A DNA stretch of 64,000 bases, from positions 830,999 to 894,998 of the forward strand of contig NZ_JAEHFW010000003.1 of NCBI RefSeq assembly GCF_016522075.1, in the 5' to 3' direction. The notes beneath the pieces are model-generated. The model saw only the letters and a program-made list of their open reading frames with translations. It was not told the DNA's origin and did not search any database. Position numbers and translations under genes: made by a program. Shown here piece after piece: positions 54,467 to 62,932 of this stretch. This stretch comes from Mucilaginibacter segetis (GTDB lineage Bacteria > Bacteroidota > Bacteroidia > Sphingobacteriales > Sphingobacteriaceae). Each line of letters starts with the position of its first letter. Position 1 is the first letter of the stretch.

Positions 54467-54934
54467 TTATTGGCTAAAGTTGGCACTCCTCAAGTAAAAA
54501 ATATAATCAGTTACCGGCAGGTCTATGCCGCTTTGTTTCAGATACTGGCCTATCTGCGCACGATGATGAGTACCATGATTAAATACATGACACAATATGT
54601 CGCTTAATTTATTTTCGAATGGATTGCCCTTTGAATCTTGGTAGGCGATAGTTTGTTCAAAATCATCTTCCTGAAGGCTATTAATATAGGTTGAAAATTC
54701 TTTGTGATTTTCAGCGGTCAGTGCTTCAAAGCGTTCCGCAGTCCAATCGGGCCATATAGGAACACCAGTTGGTGGTAGTTTTTTTAAACGAGTTAACCAT
54801 ACTTGTTGTGCAGCAAGCATATGAGCAATTATTTTAACAATTTTTTCAGGGTTATCACATCCCGGTAGCAATTCAATAATCTGATTGTTGGTGTACCTGT
54901 CATAATCAAGAAGACGGAGAAAATAAGACTTCAT
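54467..54934 (-). CDS. DinB-family (YfiT-like) metal-dependent four-helix protein
   Basis: 155 residues. The DinB/YfiT fold is indicated by HMLAAQQVWLTRL near residue 37 and by FNHGTHHRAQIGQYL near 117, which give the His triad for a metal ion. This family includes thiol-transferases that use bacillithiol or mycothiol; it is not DNA polymerase IV. It lies 30 bases upstream of the helical lipoprotein on the same strand and is the likely first gene of that operon. Confidence 0.82.
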   Translation of the reverse strand: MKSYFLRLLDYDRYTNNQIIELLPGCDNPEKIVKIIAHMLAAQQVWLTRLKKLPPTGVPIWPDWTAERFEALTAENHKEFSTYINSLQEDDFEQTIAYQDSKGNPFENKLSDILCHVFNHGTHHRAQIGQYLKQSGIDLPVTDYIFYLRSANFSQ

Positions 54935-54941
54935 TTACCGG

Positions 54942-54949
54942 CAAAAATA
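54942..54949 (-). promoter_or_regulatory. Candidate -7 element of the DinB-family/SCO operon
   Basis: TATTTTTG on the minus strand, 7 bases before the ATG at 54934. Confidence 0.42.
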
Positions 54950-55072
54950 AGCATACTTTAAAGTATATACCTATAGATATTACGCTAAACTATGTTAATA
55001 ATTATATAACATTAATAAAATAATAAGCTTATATGTATCAGGTACATTAGTATTAAACTAAATATCTGTACC

Positions 55073-55162
55073 ATGAAACTGATAAACAGAATTTCCATGC
55101 TCTATAATGATCTGCGTGAATTGTTCTTTTTAAGAAGTATGCGGTCGTCCTTTAAACACTAA
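55073..55162 (+). CDS. Possible 29-residue small protein
   Basis: ATG at 55073 to TAA at 55162 encodes a basic, Leu/Arg-rich peptide (MKLINRISMLYNDLRELFFL, then a basic tail). It lies in the 294-base spacer 54935-55228, which otherwise holds a promoter candidate and two inverted repeats. There is no independent support, so it may be chance. Confidence 0.25.
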   Translation: MKLINRISMLYNDLRELFFLRSMRSSFKH

Positions 55163-55172
55163 TTTATTTTAT

Positions 55173-55187
55173 TGTATAAATTATACA
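55173..55187. promoter_or_regulatory. Palindrome upstream of the beta-glucosidase gene
   Basis: TGTATAA-A-TTATACA is a perfect 15-base palindrome ending 41 bases before the ATG. A second repeat TTGAGC/GCTCAA (55205-55224, 8-base loop) lies over the ribosome-binding region. These are candidate operator and translational control sites. Confidence 0.4.
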
Positions 55188-55228
55188 TATAATAAATGTA
55201 CATTTTGAGCTTTATAGGGCTCAAGTAA

Positions 55229-56584
55229 ATGATCGCGGACAACGTAGAAATATATCCTGATAAGCAGCTTTTTGGCGATGATTTTGCCTGGGGGGTATCC
55301 ACAGCTGCGCTGCAAACCGAAGGCGCCAGCGATACTGACGGGAAAGGAGAATCCATATGGGACAGATTTTCCGATGCGAAAGGCAAAATACTGAACGGCG
55401 ATAAACCCACGATTGCCTGTAACTTCTATAATCTTTATGAAAAGGATATTGACCTGGTAAAGGAGCTTAATATCCCCAATTTTCGTTTCTCAATAGCATG
55501 GTCGCGTATTTTGCCTGATGGTACAGGTAAGGTTAATCAGTCTGGTATAGATCATTATAATAAGGTAATAGATTACTGCATAAAACAGGGTGTAGAGCCA
55601 TGGGTAACCATCTATCATTGGGATTTGCCGCAAGTGCTGGAAGACAAAGGGGGGTGGACAAATCGTGACGTTGTAGAATGGTTTACCGGGTATGTGAATA
55701 TCTGCGCTAAAAGCTTTGGTGACCGTGTAAAATATTGGATGGTGATGAATGAACCTGCTGTGTTTACCGGCGCAGGATATTTTTTAGGCATACATGCTCC
55801 TGGACGCAGGGGCTTAAGGAATTTTTTACCGGCTGTGCATCATGTTGTTTTAAGTATGGTTGCAGGTGCAAAAATTTTGAGGGAGTTGTTGCCCTCAGCA
55901 CAAATCGGCACCACGTTTTCCTGCTCACATATTGAGCCTTACTCCGCAAAGTCGAGAGATGTTGCAGCCGCCAAACGTGCAGACGCTTTAATAAACCGAC
56001 TGTTTATTGAACCGGTATTAGGGTTGGGTTATCCGGTTAATGAGGTAACGGCATTAAAAGGAATAGAAAAATATTTTAAAGAGGGCGATGAGCATAATCT
56101 GTATTTTGATTTTGATTTTATCGGATTGCAGAATTATACCCGCGAAATTGTTAAATACTCATTTTTTACACCTTATATAGGGGCCCGTTTAGTGAAAGCG
56201 GAAAGAAGAAACGTGGAACTAACAGCAATGAAATGGGAGGTTTATCCGCCATCTATATATCAGATCATAAAGAAGTTTAATACCTATCCGCAGATCAAAA
56301 AAATATTGATTACTGAAAATGGAGCGGCTTTTCCGGACAATGTAGAGGGTAATAAGGTAGATGATCCAAAACGTGTTGAATACCTTAAAACCCACTTACG
56401 GCAGGTTTTAAAAGCTAAACAGGAAGGATGTGAAATAAGCGGGTATTTTATATGGACGCTTACAGATAATTTTGAATGGGCGGAAGGATACCATCCACGA
56501 TTTGGTTTGGTTTATGTGGATTTTGAAACGCAGCAGAGGATAATCAAATCATCAGGACATTGGTACGCCAGCTTTTTGCGTTGA
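55229..56584 (+). CDS. GH1 beta-glucosidase
   Basis: Retaining beta-glycosidase, TIM barrel. Acid/base Glu175 is in VMNEP and nucleophile Glu363 in ITENGAAF, both standard GH1 sites. FAWGVSTAALQTEG near residue 19 is the N-terminal GH1 signature. It has 451 residues and no signal peptide, so it is cytoplasmic and acts on imported disaccharides or phospho-free beta-glucosides. Its last 33 bases overlap the convergent histidine kinase gene. Confidence 0.95.
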   Translation: MIADNVEIYPDKQLFGDDFAWGVSTAALQTEGASDTDGKGESIWDRFSDAKGKILNGDKPTIACNFYNLYEKDIDLVKELNIPNFRFSIAWSRILPDGTGKVNQSGIDHYNKVIDYCIKQGVEPWVTIYHWDLPQVLEDKGGWTNRDVVEWFTGYVNICAKSFGDRVKYWMVMNEPAVFTGAGYFLGIHAPGRRGLRNFLPAVHHVVLSMVAGAKILRELLPSAQIGTTFSCSHIEPYSAKSRDVAAAKRADALINRLFIEPVLGLGYPVNEVTALKGIEKYFKEGDEHNLYFDFDFIGLQNYTREIVKYSFFTPYIGARLVKAERRNVELTAMKWEVYPPSIYQIIKKFNTYPQIKKILITENGAAFPDNVEGNKVDDPKRVEYLKTHLRQVLKAKQEGCEISGYFIWTLTDNFEWAEGYHPRFGLVYVDFETQQRIIKSSGHWYASFLR

Positions 56585-58663
56585 AGTATTCAAAGTATCG
56601 CTACCTGTTATAGGTAAACTTATGTAAAAAGTGGTGCCTATGGCATTGCTTTCAAACCAAATATTACCCTTATGCTTTTCCATTATCTGCCGGCAAATAG
56701 ATAAGCCCAGGCCGAACGATTTCTCGCCCGCTGTCCCCGGACGTTGAGCGGTCGTGAACATATTAAAAATCTGGTCTTTCAGCTTTTCGGGAATACCAAT
56801 ACCATAATCTTTAACAGCAATAATAATTTCATCGTCTTTTTCGGTGACGCTAACATTAATGGTTGCACCGGAAGGACTAAACTTTGTAGCATTACTTATT
56901 AAGTTACTTATAACCCGCCATATCTTTTCCCTGCTTATGTAAAGTTCCTGCGGCGTATTTAAGGTTTCCAGGTTGATTGTCTGTCCTTTTTCGGCAGCCT
57001 TAAAACGAAGCAGTTCCACACTGTTGCTTACCAATGAGTTTATTTCAACCCGCTCCAGGTTCAATGGAACTGAAGCTATATTAGTGGCCTCTAATATTTC
57101 ATTTATGAGTTCAAGTGAGTTGAAAGAAGTTTCTTTAACTAGTGTTATCAGCTCTTTTTGTTCTTCAGTATAATCATCATCTATCATCATAGCTGTTAAA
57201 GAAGCTATACCACCTATAGGATTGCGCAAATCATGGGCAACCGTACGTAATATGCGATCTTTTTCCCGGGCGCTATCTTTCAGTTCCGTTAATGCGCTTT
57301 CCAACTCGGTGTTTTTTTGATTGATCTGTTCGTTCAATAAGTTTACTGTTCTTACTTCCTTATTTGAGTTCCTCCAATTTCGATAAACCAGAAAAATAAT
57401 TAATGATGCCATTACAGCGAAAAGCGTAGCAACATATACATAGATCATTTGCAATTTATTATTGTTGCTCAATGTGTCTATTTCGTGTTGTTTTTCGTAA
57501 TTAGCCAATTGCTGATCAACATCGCTCTCTCTGAGCAGGATAGAAGATTTAGCAATGGAGTCTTTCATCCAATTATATTTCTGAATATGGGAGATAGCTT
57601 TTTCAAGATCTCTTTTTTGCAGGTAGTAGTTACCCAATAAACGGTTCCAGTCGGCTTCCGCATCAGGGTTTTTAACGGAGTCTAACTGATTTCTTAAATT
57701 GAATAATAGGGTATATAGTGAGTCGTTCTTTCGCTGATCCAGGTATATCTGGCCTAATTTTATTTCAGCTATCTCTGCATCCTGGTTGTCTAACCCCTTT
57801 TGCAGATTGATGGAAATACTTTTCTTTAGTAAGGCTATTGCCTGATCATAAGATTTGTTAGCAATATAAACTTCAGCCTTATTACCATATACAACACCGC
57901 GGGCCATATCTATCAGTGCTGACCGTTCTTTGAACTGGCCTCCATTTTTATCTAAATAACTTAAAGTTTTATCAAAGTATACCAGCGCGCTATCATTCTG
58001 ATTATTATGTTTATAACTTAAGCCAATATTATCTAAAAGCTCCTGTTTTCTGAAAAATATCGGGAAATCGTGGTTGATGCTAACCTGTTGATTAAAACTA
58101 TCCTTAAAATAATTTACAGCGAGCTTATAATGGCTCTTTTTATACATGATCATGCCCATGCGGTAAGTATAATCACCAAGAGCAAGTTTATTCACGTAGT
58201 TCTTTCCGGTTAGGTAACCCTGATAATAATACTGGTAAGAGTCGTTAAATTGCTTTAGCTCAAAATAAGCATCGCCCATTGCAAAATTAGCTTCCGCGTA
58301 ATTTCTTGAATATTGTTCAGGGTTTACACTTTTATTGGCTATCGCAAGCATGCTATCAGCATATAGCAGGCATTTTTGATAATTGTGTGATACTTTTTTA
58401 TTGTAAACAAAATGGTAGGAATAAAACCGCAATTTGTCATCTAACGATGGTTTTGAAATAAGATTGAATGCGGAATCAAGGTATTTAACGCCTGCTTCGT
58501 AATTATTCAGATCGAATAATTTATTAGTTTTATTAAAAACAGGAATAAACGCATCAGAATATTTGCCGGGATCAGTAGTTTTTGGGGCGCAGGATGTAAT
58601 GACAGACATTAATATGAATAGCCATAATCCCAGGGCCAAATAGCTCCGGGTGATATAATTCAT
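56552..58663 (-). CDS. TPR-containing sensor histidine kinase, lipoprotein-like N-terminus
   Basis: Signal/lipobox SVITSC at residues 20-25, about 350 residues of TPR helices in the periplasm, a membrane segment at about 405-427 (IYVYVATLFAVMASLIIFLV), a coiled linker, and a HisKA domain with phospho-acceptor His477 (VAHDLRNP). HATPase motifs are NLISNATKFSP, KDYGIGIP and GLGLSICRQI. I use the ATG at 58663; the start at 58675 adds MVCK. No receiver domain and no adjacent response regulator, so it is an orphan kinase. It overlaps the beta-glucosidase gene tail-to-tail. Confidence 0.9.
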   Translation of the reverse strand: MNYITRSYLALGLWLFILMSVITSCAPKTTDPGKYSDAFIPVFNKTNKLFDLNNYEAGVKYLDSAFNLISKPSLDDKLRFYSYHFVYNKKVSHNYQKCLLYADSMLAIANKSVNPEQYSRNYAEANFAMGDAYFELKQFNDSYQYYYQGYLTGKNYVNKLALGDYTYRMGMIMYKKSHYKLAVNYFKDSFNQQVSINHDFPIFFRKQELLDNIGLSYKHNNQNDSALVYFDKTLSYLDKNGGQFKERSALIDMARGVVYGNKAEVYIANKSYDQAIALLKKSISINLQKGLDNQDAEIAEIKLGQIYLDQRKNDSLYTLLFNLRNQLDSVKNPDAEADWNRLLGNYYLQKRDLEKAISHIQKYNWMKDSIAKSSILLRESDVDQQLANYEKQHEIDTLSNNNKLQMIYVYVATLFAVMASLIIFLVYRNWRNSNKEVRTVNLLNEQINQKNTELESALTELKDSAREKDRILRTVAHDLRNPIGGIASLTAMMIDDDYTEEQKELITLVKETSFNSLELINEILEATNIASVPLNLERVEINSLVSNSVELLRFKAAEKGQTINLETLNTPQELYISREKIWRVISNLISNATKFSPSGATINVSVTEKDDEIIIAVKDYGIGIPEKLKDQIFNMFTTAQRPGTAGEKSFGLGLSICRQIMEKHKGNIWFESNAIGTTFYISLPITGSDTLNTSTQKAGVPMS

Positions 58664-58706
58664 TTTGCAAACCAATGTTTTAGGGTCAGTTAAACACTTA
58701 TTACAA

Positions 58707-58714
58707 CAAATATA
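58707..58714 (-). promoter_or_regulatory. Candidate -7 element of the TPR histidine kinase gene
   Basis: TATATTTG on the minus strand, 43 bases before the ATG at 58663. Confidence 0.42.
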
Positions 58715-58771
58715 ATATTCGTCAGGAATTTTGTCTCCATTTGGTTGACATAAATTTTACTTTTAGTAAAA

Positions 58772-59953
58772 TTATTTAAAAGCATTCTCACCGGTAATAT
58801 CCATACCTGTGATTAACAGATGTATATCATGTGTCCCCTCATAAGTGATCACGGATTCCAGATTCATCATGTGCCTCATTACAGGATATTCCCCTGTTAT
58901 ACCCATTCCTCCTAATATTTGCCGGGCCTCGCGGGCTATATTTATAGCGGTTTCCACGCTGTTACGCTTCGCCATAGATATCTGGGCAGCAGTAGCCCTG
59001 TTCTCATTTTTGAGGGTTGCCAGTCGCCAAACCAACAACTGCCCCTTAGTAATTTCCGTGATCATTTCGGCGAGTTTTTTTTGCTGTAACTGAAAGCCAC
59101 CGATAGGCCTGCCAAATTGTACTCTTTCCTTTGAATAACGCAAAGCAGTATCATAACAATCCATAGCAGCACCTAAAGCGCCCCAGGCAATGCCATAGCG
59201 GGCCTGATTAAGGCAGCCTAACGGGCCTTTTAATCCGGATATATTAGGCAATATATTGTCCTTGGGTATTTTTACATTATCAAACACCAACTCGCCGGTG
59301 GCCGATGCTCTTAACGACCATTTGTTATGCGTTTCGGGTGTGGTAAAACCCTCCATACCGCGTTCTGCTATTAATCCATGTATTTTACCATCCTCATCTT
59401 TAGCCCATACAATAGCTATGTCAGCAAACGGGGCATTTGATATCCACATTTTTGCACCGTTCAGTAAGTAATGATCACCCATGTTTTTTATACTGGTGGT
59501 CATTCCTCCCGGGTTAGAGCCATGATCGGGTTCGGTTAAACCGAAACATCCCATTATTTCACCGGACGCCAGTCTGGGGAGATACTTTTTGCGCTGTTCT
59601 TCGGAGCCATAGGCGTAAATAGGGTACATCACTAAGGAGCCCTGAACTGATGAGGCGGAACGTATGCCGGAATCACCTCTTTCTATTTCCTGCATAATAA
59701 TTCCATAGGCCATATAATCTAATCCCGCGCCCCCATACTCAACCGGGATAGTAGGGCCAAAAGCGCCAATATCAGCCAGGCCCCTTATCAACTGCATAGG
59801 GAATTCGCTGCGCTGCGCATGATCTTCTATCACCGGGCTTAATTCCTTTTTTACCCAATCACGGACGCTTTGGCGTATCAGTTTGTGTTCGTCTGTTAAA
59901 AGTTCGTCTAAAAGATAATAATCGGGCGCGGTGTAAAGATCTGTTTTAGCCAT
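58772..59953 (-). CDS. Acyl-CoA dehydrogenase, glutaryl-CoA dehydrogenase-like
   Basis: FAD enzyme that oxidises an acyl-CoA. FGLTEPDHGSNPGGM near residue 136 and the catalytic base Glu372 in YEGTHDIHLL are characteristic, and the position of the Glu with the THDIH-x-L-x-TG-x-DITG tail matches glutaryl-CoA dehydrogenases of lysine/tryptophan breakdown. It has 393 residues, as the family. It could also accept other short or branched acyl-CoAs. It stands alone, with no CoA-ligase or thiolase beside it. Confidence 0.88.
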   Translation of the reverse strand: MAKTDLYTAPDYYLLDELLTDEHKLIRQSVRDWVKKELSPVIEDHAQRSEFPMQLIRGLADIGAFGPTIPVEYGGAGLDYMAYGIIMQEIERGDSGIRSASSVQGSLVMYPIYAYGSEEQRKKYLPRLASGEIMGCFGLTEPDHGSNPGGMTTSIKNMGDHYLLNGAKMWISNAPFADIAIVWAKDEDGKIHGLIAERGMEGFTTPETHNKWSLRASATGELVFDNVKIPKDNILPNISGLKGPLGCLNQARYGIAWGALGAAMDCYDTALRYSKERVQFGRPIGGFQLQQKKLAEMITEITKGQLLVWRLATLKNENRATAAQISMAKRNSVETAINIAREARQILGGMGITGEYPVMRHMMNLESVITYEGTHDIHLLITGMDITGENAFK

Positions 59954-59975
59954 AGCAGCAAATAATTGGTTTCTG

Positions 59976-59983
59976 CAAATATA
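59976..59983 (-). promoter_or_regulatory. Candidate -7 element of the acyl-CoA dehydrogenase gene
   Basis: TATATTTG on the minus strand, 22 bases before the ATG at 59953. Confidence 0.45.
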
Positions 59984-60046
59984 ACCATTAAAAGGGGAGA
60001 TGATTTAAATTCCGGTGATGTATAATGCCAAAATGAACTTAATAAT

Positions 60047-60054
60047 TACTTTTG
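60047..60054 (+). promoter_or_regulatory. Candidate -7 element of folB
   Basis: TACTTTTG, only 4 bases before the folB ATG, so the mRNA would be leaderless or nearly so. Confidence 0.45.
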
Positions 60055-60058
60055 AATT

Positions 60059-60415
60059 ATGATAAAAGTAGCGTTACACCAGGCTGAATTTTTTGCCCAT
60101 CATGGTTTTTATCCCGAAGAGCAATTGATAGGTACCCGCTTTATGGTAGATATAGAAGTGGGTTTTATACCTGAACAATCTCTTGAAAGTGATAAAATAA
60201 GCCAAACTGTTAATTATGAAGAATTGTACGCCATACTTGATGAAGAAATGAAAAACACGCGAAAGCTTATTGAAACTGTTGCTCAGGCCATAATTGATCG
60301 GGTTAAGGAAAGGTTTCCATTCGTTTTGTTCGCTGAGGTCACCTTAAAAAAACATTCGCCGTTTAGCGGACCTGTTAAACACTCAGCAGTAACCATCAGT
60401 TATCAAAAAGCCTGA
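60059..60415 (+). CDS. folB: Dihydroneopterin aldolase
   Basis: Cleaves dihydroneopterin to 6-hydroxymethyldihydropterin in folate synthesis. EFFAHHGFYPEEQLIGTRFMVD near residues 10-30 (key part FFAHHGFYPEE) carries the signature, NYEELY near 58 the middle Glu/Tyr, and TLKKHSPFSGPVKHSAV near 95 the active-site lysine. It has 118 residues, as in the octameric family. The next gene begins 5 bases after its stop. Confidence 0.94.
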   Translation: MIKVALHQAEFFAHHGFYPEEQLIGTRFMVDIEVGFIPEQSLESDKISQTVNYEELYAILDEEMKNTRKLIETVAQAIIDRVKERFPFVLFAEVTLKKHSPFSGPVKHSAVTISYQKA

Positions 60416-60420
60416 ATGAT

Positions 60421-61818
60421 ATGAATTTTAATAAGATCACGGAAAGCATATTATCATCAATCATCACTATTGTAGGAGATAAAAACGTGTTGTCGTCTGC
60501 TAATTCTATGGAAAATTACAGTCACGATGAAACGGAAGATCTGGTTTACTATCCGGATGTGGTGGTGAAACCAGGAACGGCTGCAGAAGTTTCGCAATTA
60601 ATGAAGCTTTGCAATGATAATTTGATCCCGATTACGCCTCGCGGAGCCGGTACGGGATTGGCAGGGGGGGCGCTTGCCGTTAACGGCGGAATGATGATAT
60701 CCATGGAACGCTTTAATCAGATATTGCATATTGATGAGCAAAATTTGCAGGCTACTGTTGAACCCGGAGTGATAACGGAGGTATTTATGGCTGCTGTGGC
60801 GGAAAAAGGGTTGCTTTATCCGGTGGATCCGGCAAGCAAAGGCAGTTGCTTTATCGGTGGCAATGTGGCTAATTGCTCCGGCGGGCCCAGGGTGGTTAAA
60901 TACGGTACTATCCGGGAGTATGTGCTGAACCTGGAAGTTGTGCTGCCAACCGGAGAAATTATTTGGACAGGTGCAAATACGTTAAAATACGCATCGGGTT
61001 ATAACATTACGCAATTGATGATAGGGTCGGAAGGGACATTGGGCATCGTTACCAAAATAGTAACTAAATTAATACCTCGGCCAACATTGGACGCCTTGAT
61101 GCTGGCGTCGTTCAGCTCAAACGAAGATGCCTGCGCAGCTGTTTCCGCAATTTTCAGGGCGGGCGTAATTCCTTCTTCGCTGGAATTCATGGAACGTAAG
61201 GGCATAGAATGGGTGATAGAACACGACGGCATCAGCTTTGAACTTAAAGATGGAATAGAGGCTTTTTTGTTAATAGAAGTGGATGGTACTAACCCGGATG
61301 TAATATTTGCAGATTGTGAGAAGATAAATGAGGTGTTGGAAAGCTATAACTGCAAAGATGTTTTATTTGCTGACACAGCAACCCAAAAAGAAGAAATATG
61401 GCGCATAAGGCGCACAATGGCAGTTTCTGTAAAATCAAATTCTGTTTATAAGGAAGAAGATACCGTGGTGCCGCGTGCTGCTTTGCCCAAACTTATTAAT
61501 GGTATTAAAGAAATAGGCAGCAGGTATGGCTTCTCATCGGTATGTTATGGCCATGCCGGGGATGGTAACCTGCACGTAAACATTATAAAGGCAGGTATGA
61601 GCGATGAGGACTGGAACAATAAGCTAAAAGATGGTATCACTGAAATTTTTGAACTCACTGTTAGTTTGGGAGGAACACTATCCGGTGAGCATGGTATTGG
61701 CTTGGTGCAAAAGAATTTTATGCCGCTTAAATACACCACCACACATTTTAACATCTGGAAAGGGATAAAAGCTGTTTTCGATCCTAACGGGATATTAAAT
61801 CCGGGAAAGATATTTTAG
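60421..61818 (+). CDS. FAD-linked oxidase, GlcD/D-lactate dehydrogenase type
   Basis: FAD_binding_4 domain with VKPGTAAEVSQLMKLC near residue 50, PRGAGTGLAGGALAV near 75 (FAD pyrophosphate site) and GSCFIGGNVANCSGG near 140. The C-terminal FAD-oxidase domain has CYGHAGDGNLHVNI near 375 and SLGGTLSGEHGIGL near 415. It oxidises glycolate or D-lactate (or 2-hydroxyglutarate) and hands electrons to a partner, often a GlcF-like CCG protein. Such a protein (LutA-like) lies 11 kb away at 48757. It has 465 residues. Confidence 0.92.
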   Translation: MNFNKITESILSSIITIVGDKNVLSSANSMENYSHDETEDLVYYPDVVVKPGTAAEVSQLMKLCNDNLIPITPRGAGTGLAGGALAVNGGMMISMERFNQILHIDEQNLQATVEPGVITEVFMAAVAEKGLLYPVDPASKGSCFIGGNVANCSGGPRVVKYGTIREYVLNLEVVLPTGEIIWTGANTLKYASGYNITQLMIGSEGTLGIVTKIVTKLIPRPTLDALMLASFSSNEDACAAVSAIFRAGVIPSSLEFMERKGIEWVIEHDGISFELKDGIEAFLLIEVDGTNPDVIFADCEKINEVLESYNCKDVLFADTATQKEEIWRIRRTMAVSVKSNSVYKEEDTVVPRAALPKLINGIKEIGSRYGFSSVCYGHAGDGNLHVNIIKAGMSDEDWNNKLKDGITEIFELTVSLGGTLSGEHGIGLVQKNFMPLKYTTTHFNIWKGIKAVFDPNGILNPGKIF

Positions 61819-61821
61819 CGA

Positions 61822-62268
61822 TTAATTGGTATTTAGGATCAGCCTTGGTTCGTCATACTCTATCATTTTTCTACGGCCCTCTTTCGGTATCGGTATGGAT
61901 TTATTGGCTTCGTAATTGTAACTGATGCAAACAGTTTTGCAGGTAGTGCAAATTTCTTCACCTTTTTCGGTGAGTTTTACTAAAACATGCATTACATCAA
62001 AGCTACTGTTGCCTATGCGTATAACCCGCACATAGCACACCAATTTGTCATCAAAAGTTACCGGTTTTAGATAATTGATCTCGGATCTTCCTACTATAAT
62101 GCCTGTCTCCTTTAAATTCCAATGGGTAACATCACGCCAATAACTAAAGCGGGCCACTTCAAAATAAGTTAAATATACCGCATTATTTACGTGCCCTACA
62201 GCATCTATATCTGAAAAACGGATGGCTATATCCGTTTTATATTTATAATCTGATAGTTTTTCAGCCAT
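61822..62268 (-). CDS. Acyl-CoA thioesterase, 4HBT (YbgC-like) hotdog fold
   Basis: Cuts acyl-CoA esters. DIDAVGHVNNAVYLTYFEVAR near residue 15-35 (core DIDAVGHVNN) is the 4-hydroxybenzoyl-CoA thioesterase active-site motif, with the catalytic Asp15-17 region. I use the ATG at 62268 (MAEKLSDY), giving 148 residues; the longer start at 62310 falls in a poor leader. It ends 3 bases from the convergent GlcD-type gene. The physiological substrate is unknown. Confidence 0.85.
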   Translation of the reverse strand: MAEKLSDYKYKTDIAIRFSDIDAVGHVNNAVYLTYFEVARFSYWRDVTHWNLKETGIIVGRSEINYLKPVTFDDKLVCYVRVIRIGNSSFDVMHVLVKLTEKGEEICTTCKTVCISYNYEANKSIPIPKEGRRKMIEYDEPRLILNTN

Positions 62269-62389
62269 GTTTGCGACATTTTGTCTCTTATAACTAAATC
62301 TAACAGACAAAAAGTCTGAAAAGTATATAAGAAATTCCGTTGGTACAGGTGTTGATTGATAGGAGACGAAGTTAATAAAAGAAAAATTT

Positions 62390-62395
62390 AGGAGG
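62390..62395 (+). promoter_or_regulatory. Strong Shine-Dalgarno of the Hsp20 gene
   Basis: AGGAGG lies 8 bases before the ATG at 62404. This is a full anti-Shine-Dalgarno match in a window where almost no other gene has one. Confidence 0.8.
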
Positions 62396-62403
62396 ATATA
62401 AAA

Positions 62404-62841
62404 ATGACATTAGTAAAATTTAACAACGGACTAAAAAATAACACTAACCCATTTTTCAGTGATGTATTTGATTCAATCTTAAACGATTCATTCCTGAGCG
62501 ATAAATTAGTTGCCCGTGTACCGGCCGTTAATATTGCAGAAAATGACAATGAATTCCACATTGAATTAGCTGTGCCTGGTTTAAAGAAAGAAGATTTTAA
62601 GATCAATCTGGATAAGAATGTATTAAGTATTTCGGCTGAAAAGAAAAATGAAAATACTGAAGACACTAAGAAATACAGTAAACGCGAATACAGCTACAAC
62701 TCATTTGTGCGCTCATTTACTTTGCCTGATACAGCCGATCATTCAAAGATCGAAGCTGATTACAGCGATGGTATATTAAAATTAACCGTTGCAAAAAGGG
62801 AAGAAGCTAAATTTCAGTCAAGAGAAATTGCTGTTAAATAA
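62404..62841 (+). CDS. Small heat-shock protein, Hsp20/alpha-crystallin family
   Basis: ATP-independent holdase. The alpha-crystallin domain spans about 40-130: PAVNIAENDNEFHIELAVPGLKKEDFKI (cited in part), ISAEKK, SFTLPDTADHSKIEADYSDGILKLTV (in part), with the A-X-X-X-G-V/I-L motif as SDGILKLTV. It has 145 residues. The C-terminal IXI motif is weak. It has its own strong ribosome-binding site and terminator. No CIRCE element is seen upstream; a 5-bp repeat CAGAC/GTCTG lies at 62304-62318. Confidence 0.94.
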   Translation: MTLVKFNNGLKNNTNPFFSDVFDSILNDSFLSDKLVARVPAVNIAENDNEFHIELAVPGLKKEDFKINLDKNVLSISAEKKNENTEDTKKYSKREYSYNSFVRSFTLPDTADHSKIEADYSDGILKLTVAKREEAKFQSREIAVK

Positions 62842-62876
62842 TAAAAGAAATAGTTTTCATAAATTGGTTTAGTTTG

Positions 62877-62908
62877 AAAGAGCCACCTGTAAGGGTGGTT
62901 CTTTTATT
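62877..62908. terminator. Terminator after hsp20
   Basis: AAAGAGCCACC and GGTGGTTCTTT pair over 11 bases (one G-T), with a T-run on the plus strand and an A-run on the other side that could also serve the convergent gene ending at 62933. Confidence 0.88.
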
Positions 62909-62932
62909 TACTATTGCCTCATGAAGTTTTGC

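Noticed and set aside
62269..62403. CIRCE heat-shock operator upstream of hsp20
   Set aside because: No TTAGCACTC-N9-GAGTGCTAA match; only a 5-bp CAGAC/GTCTG repeat.
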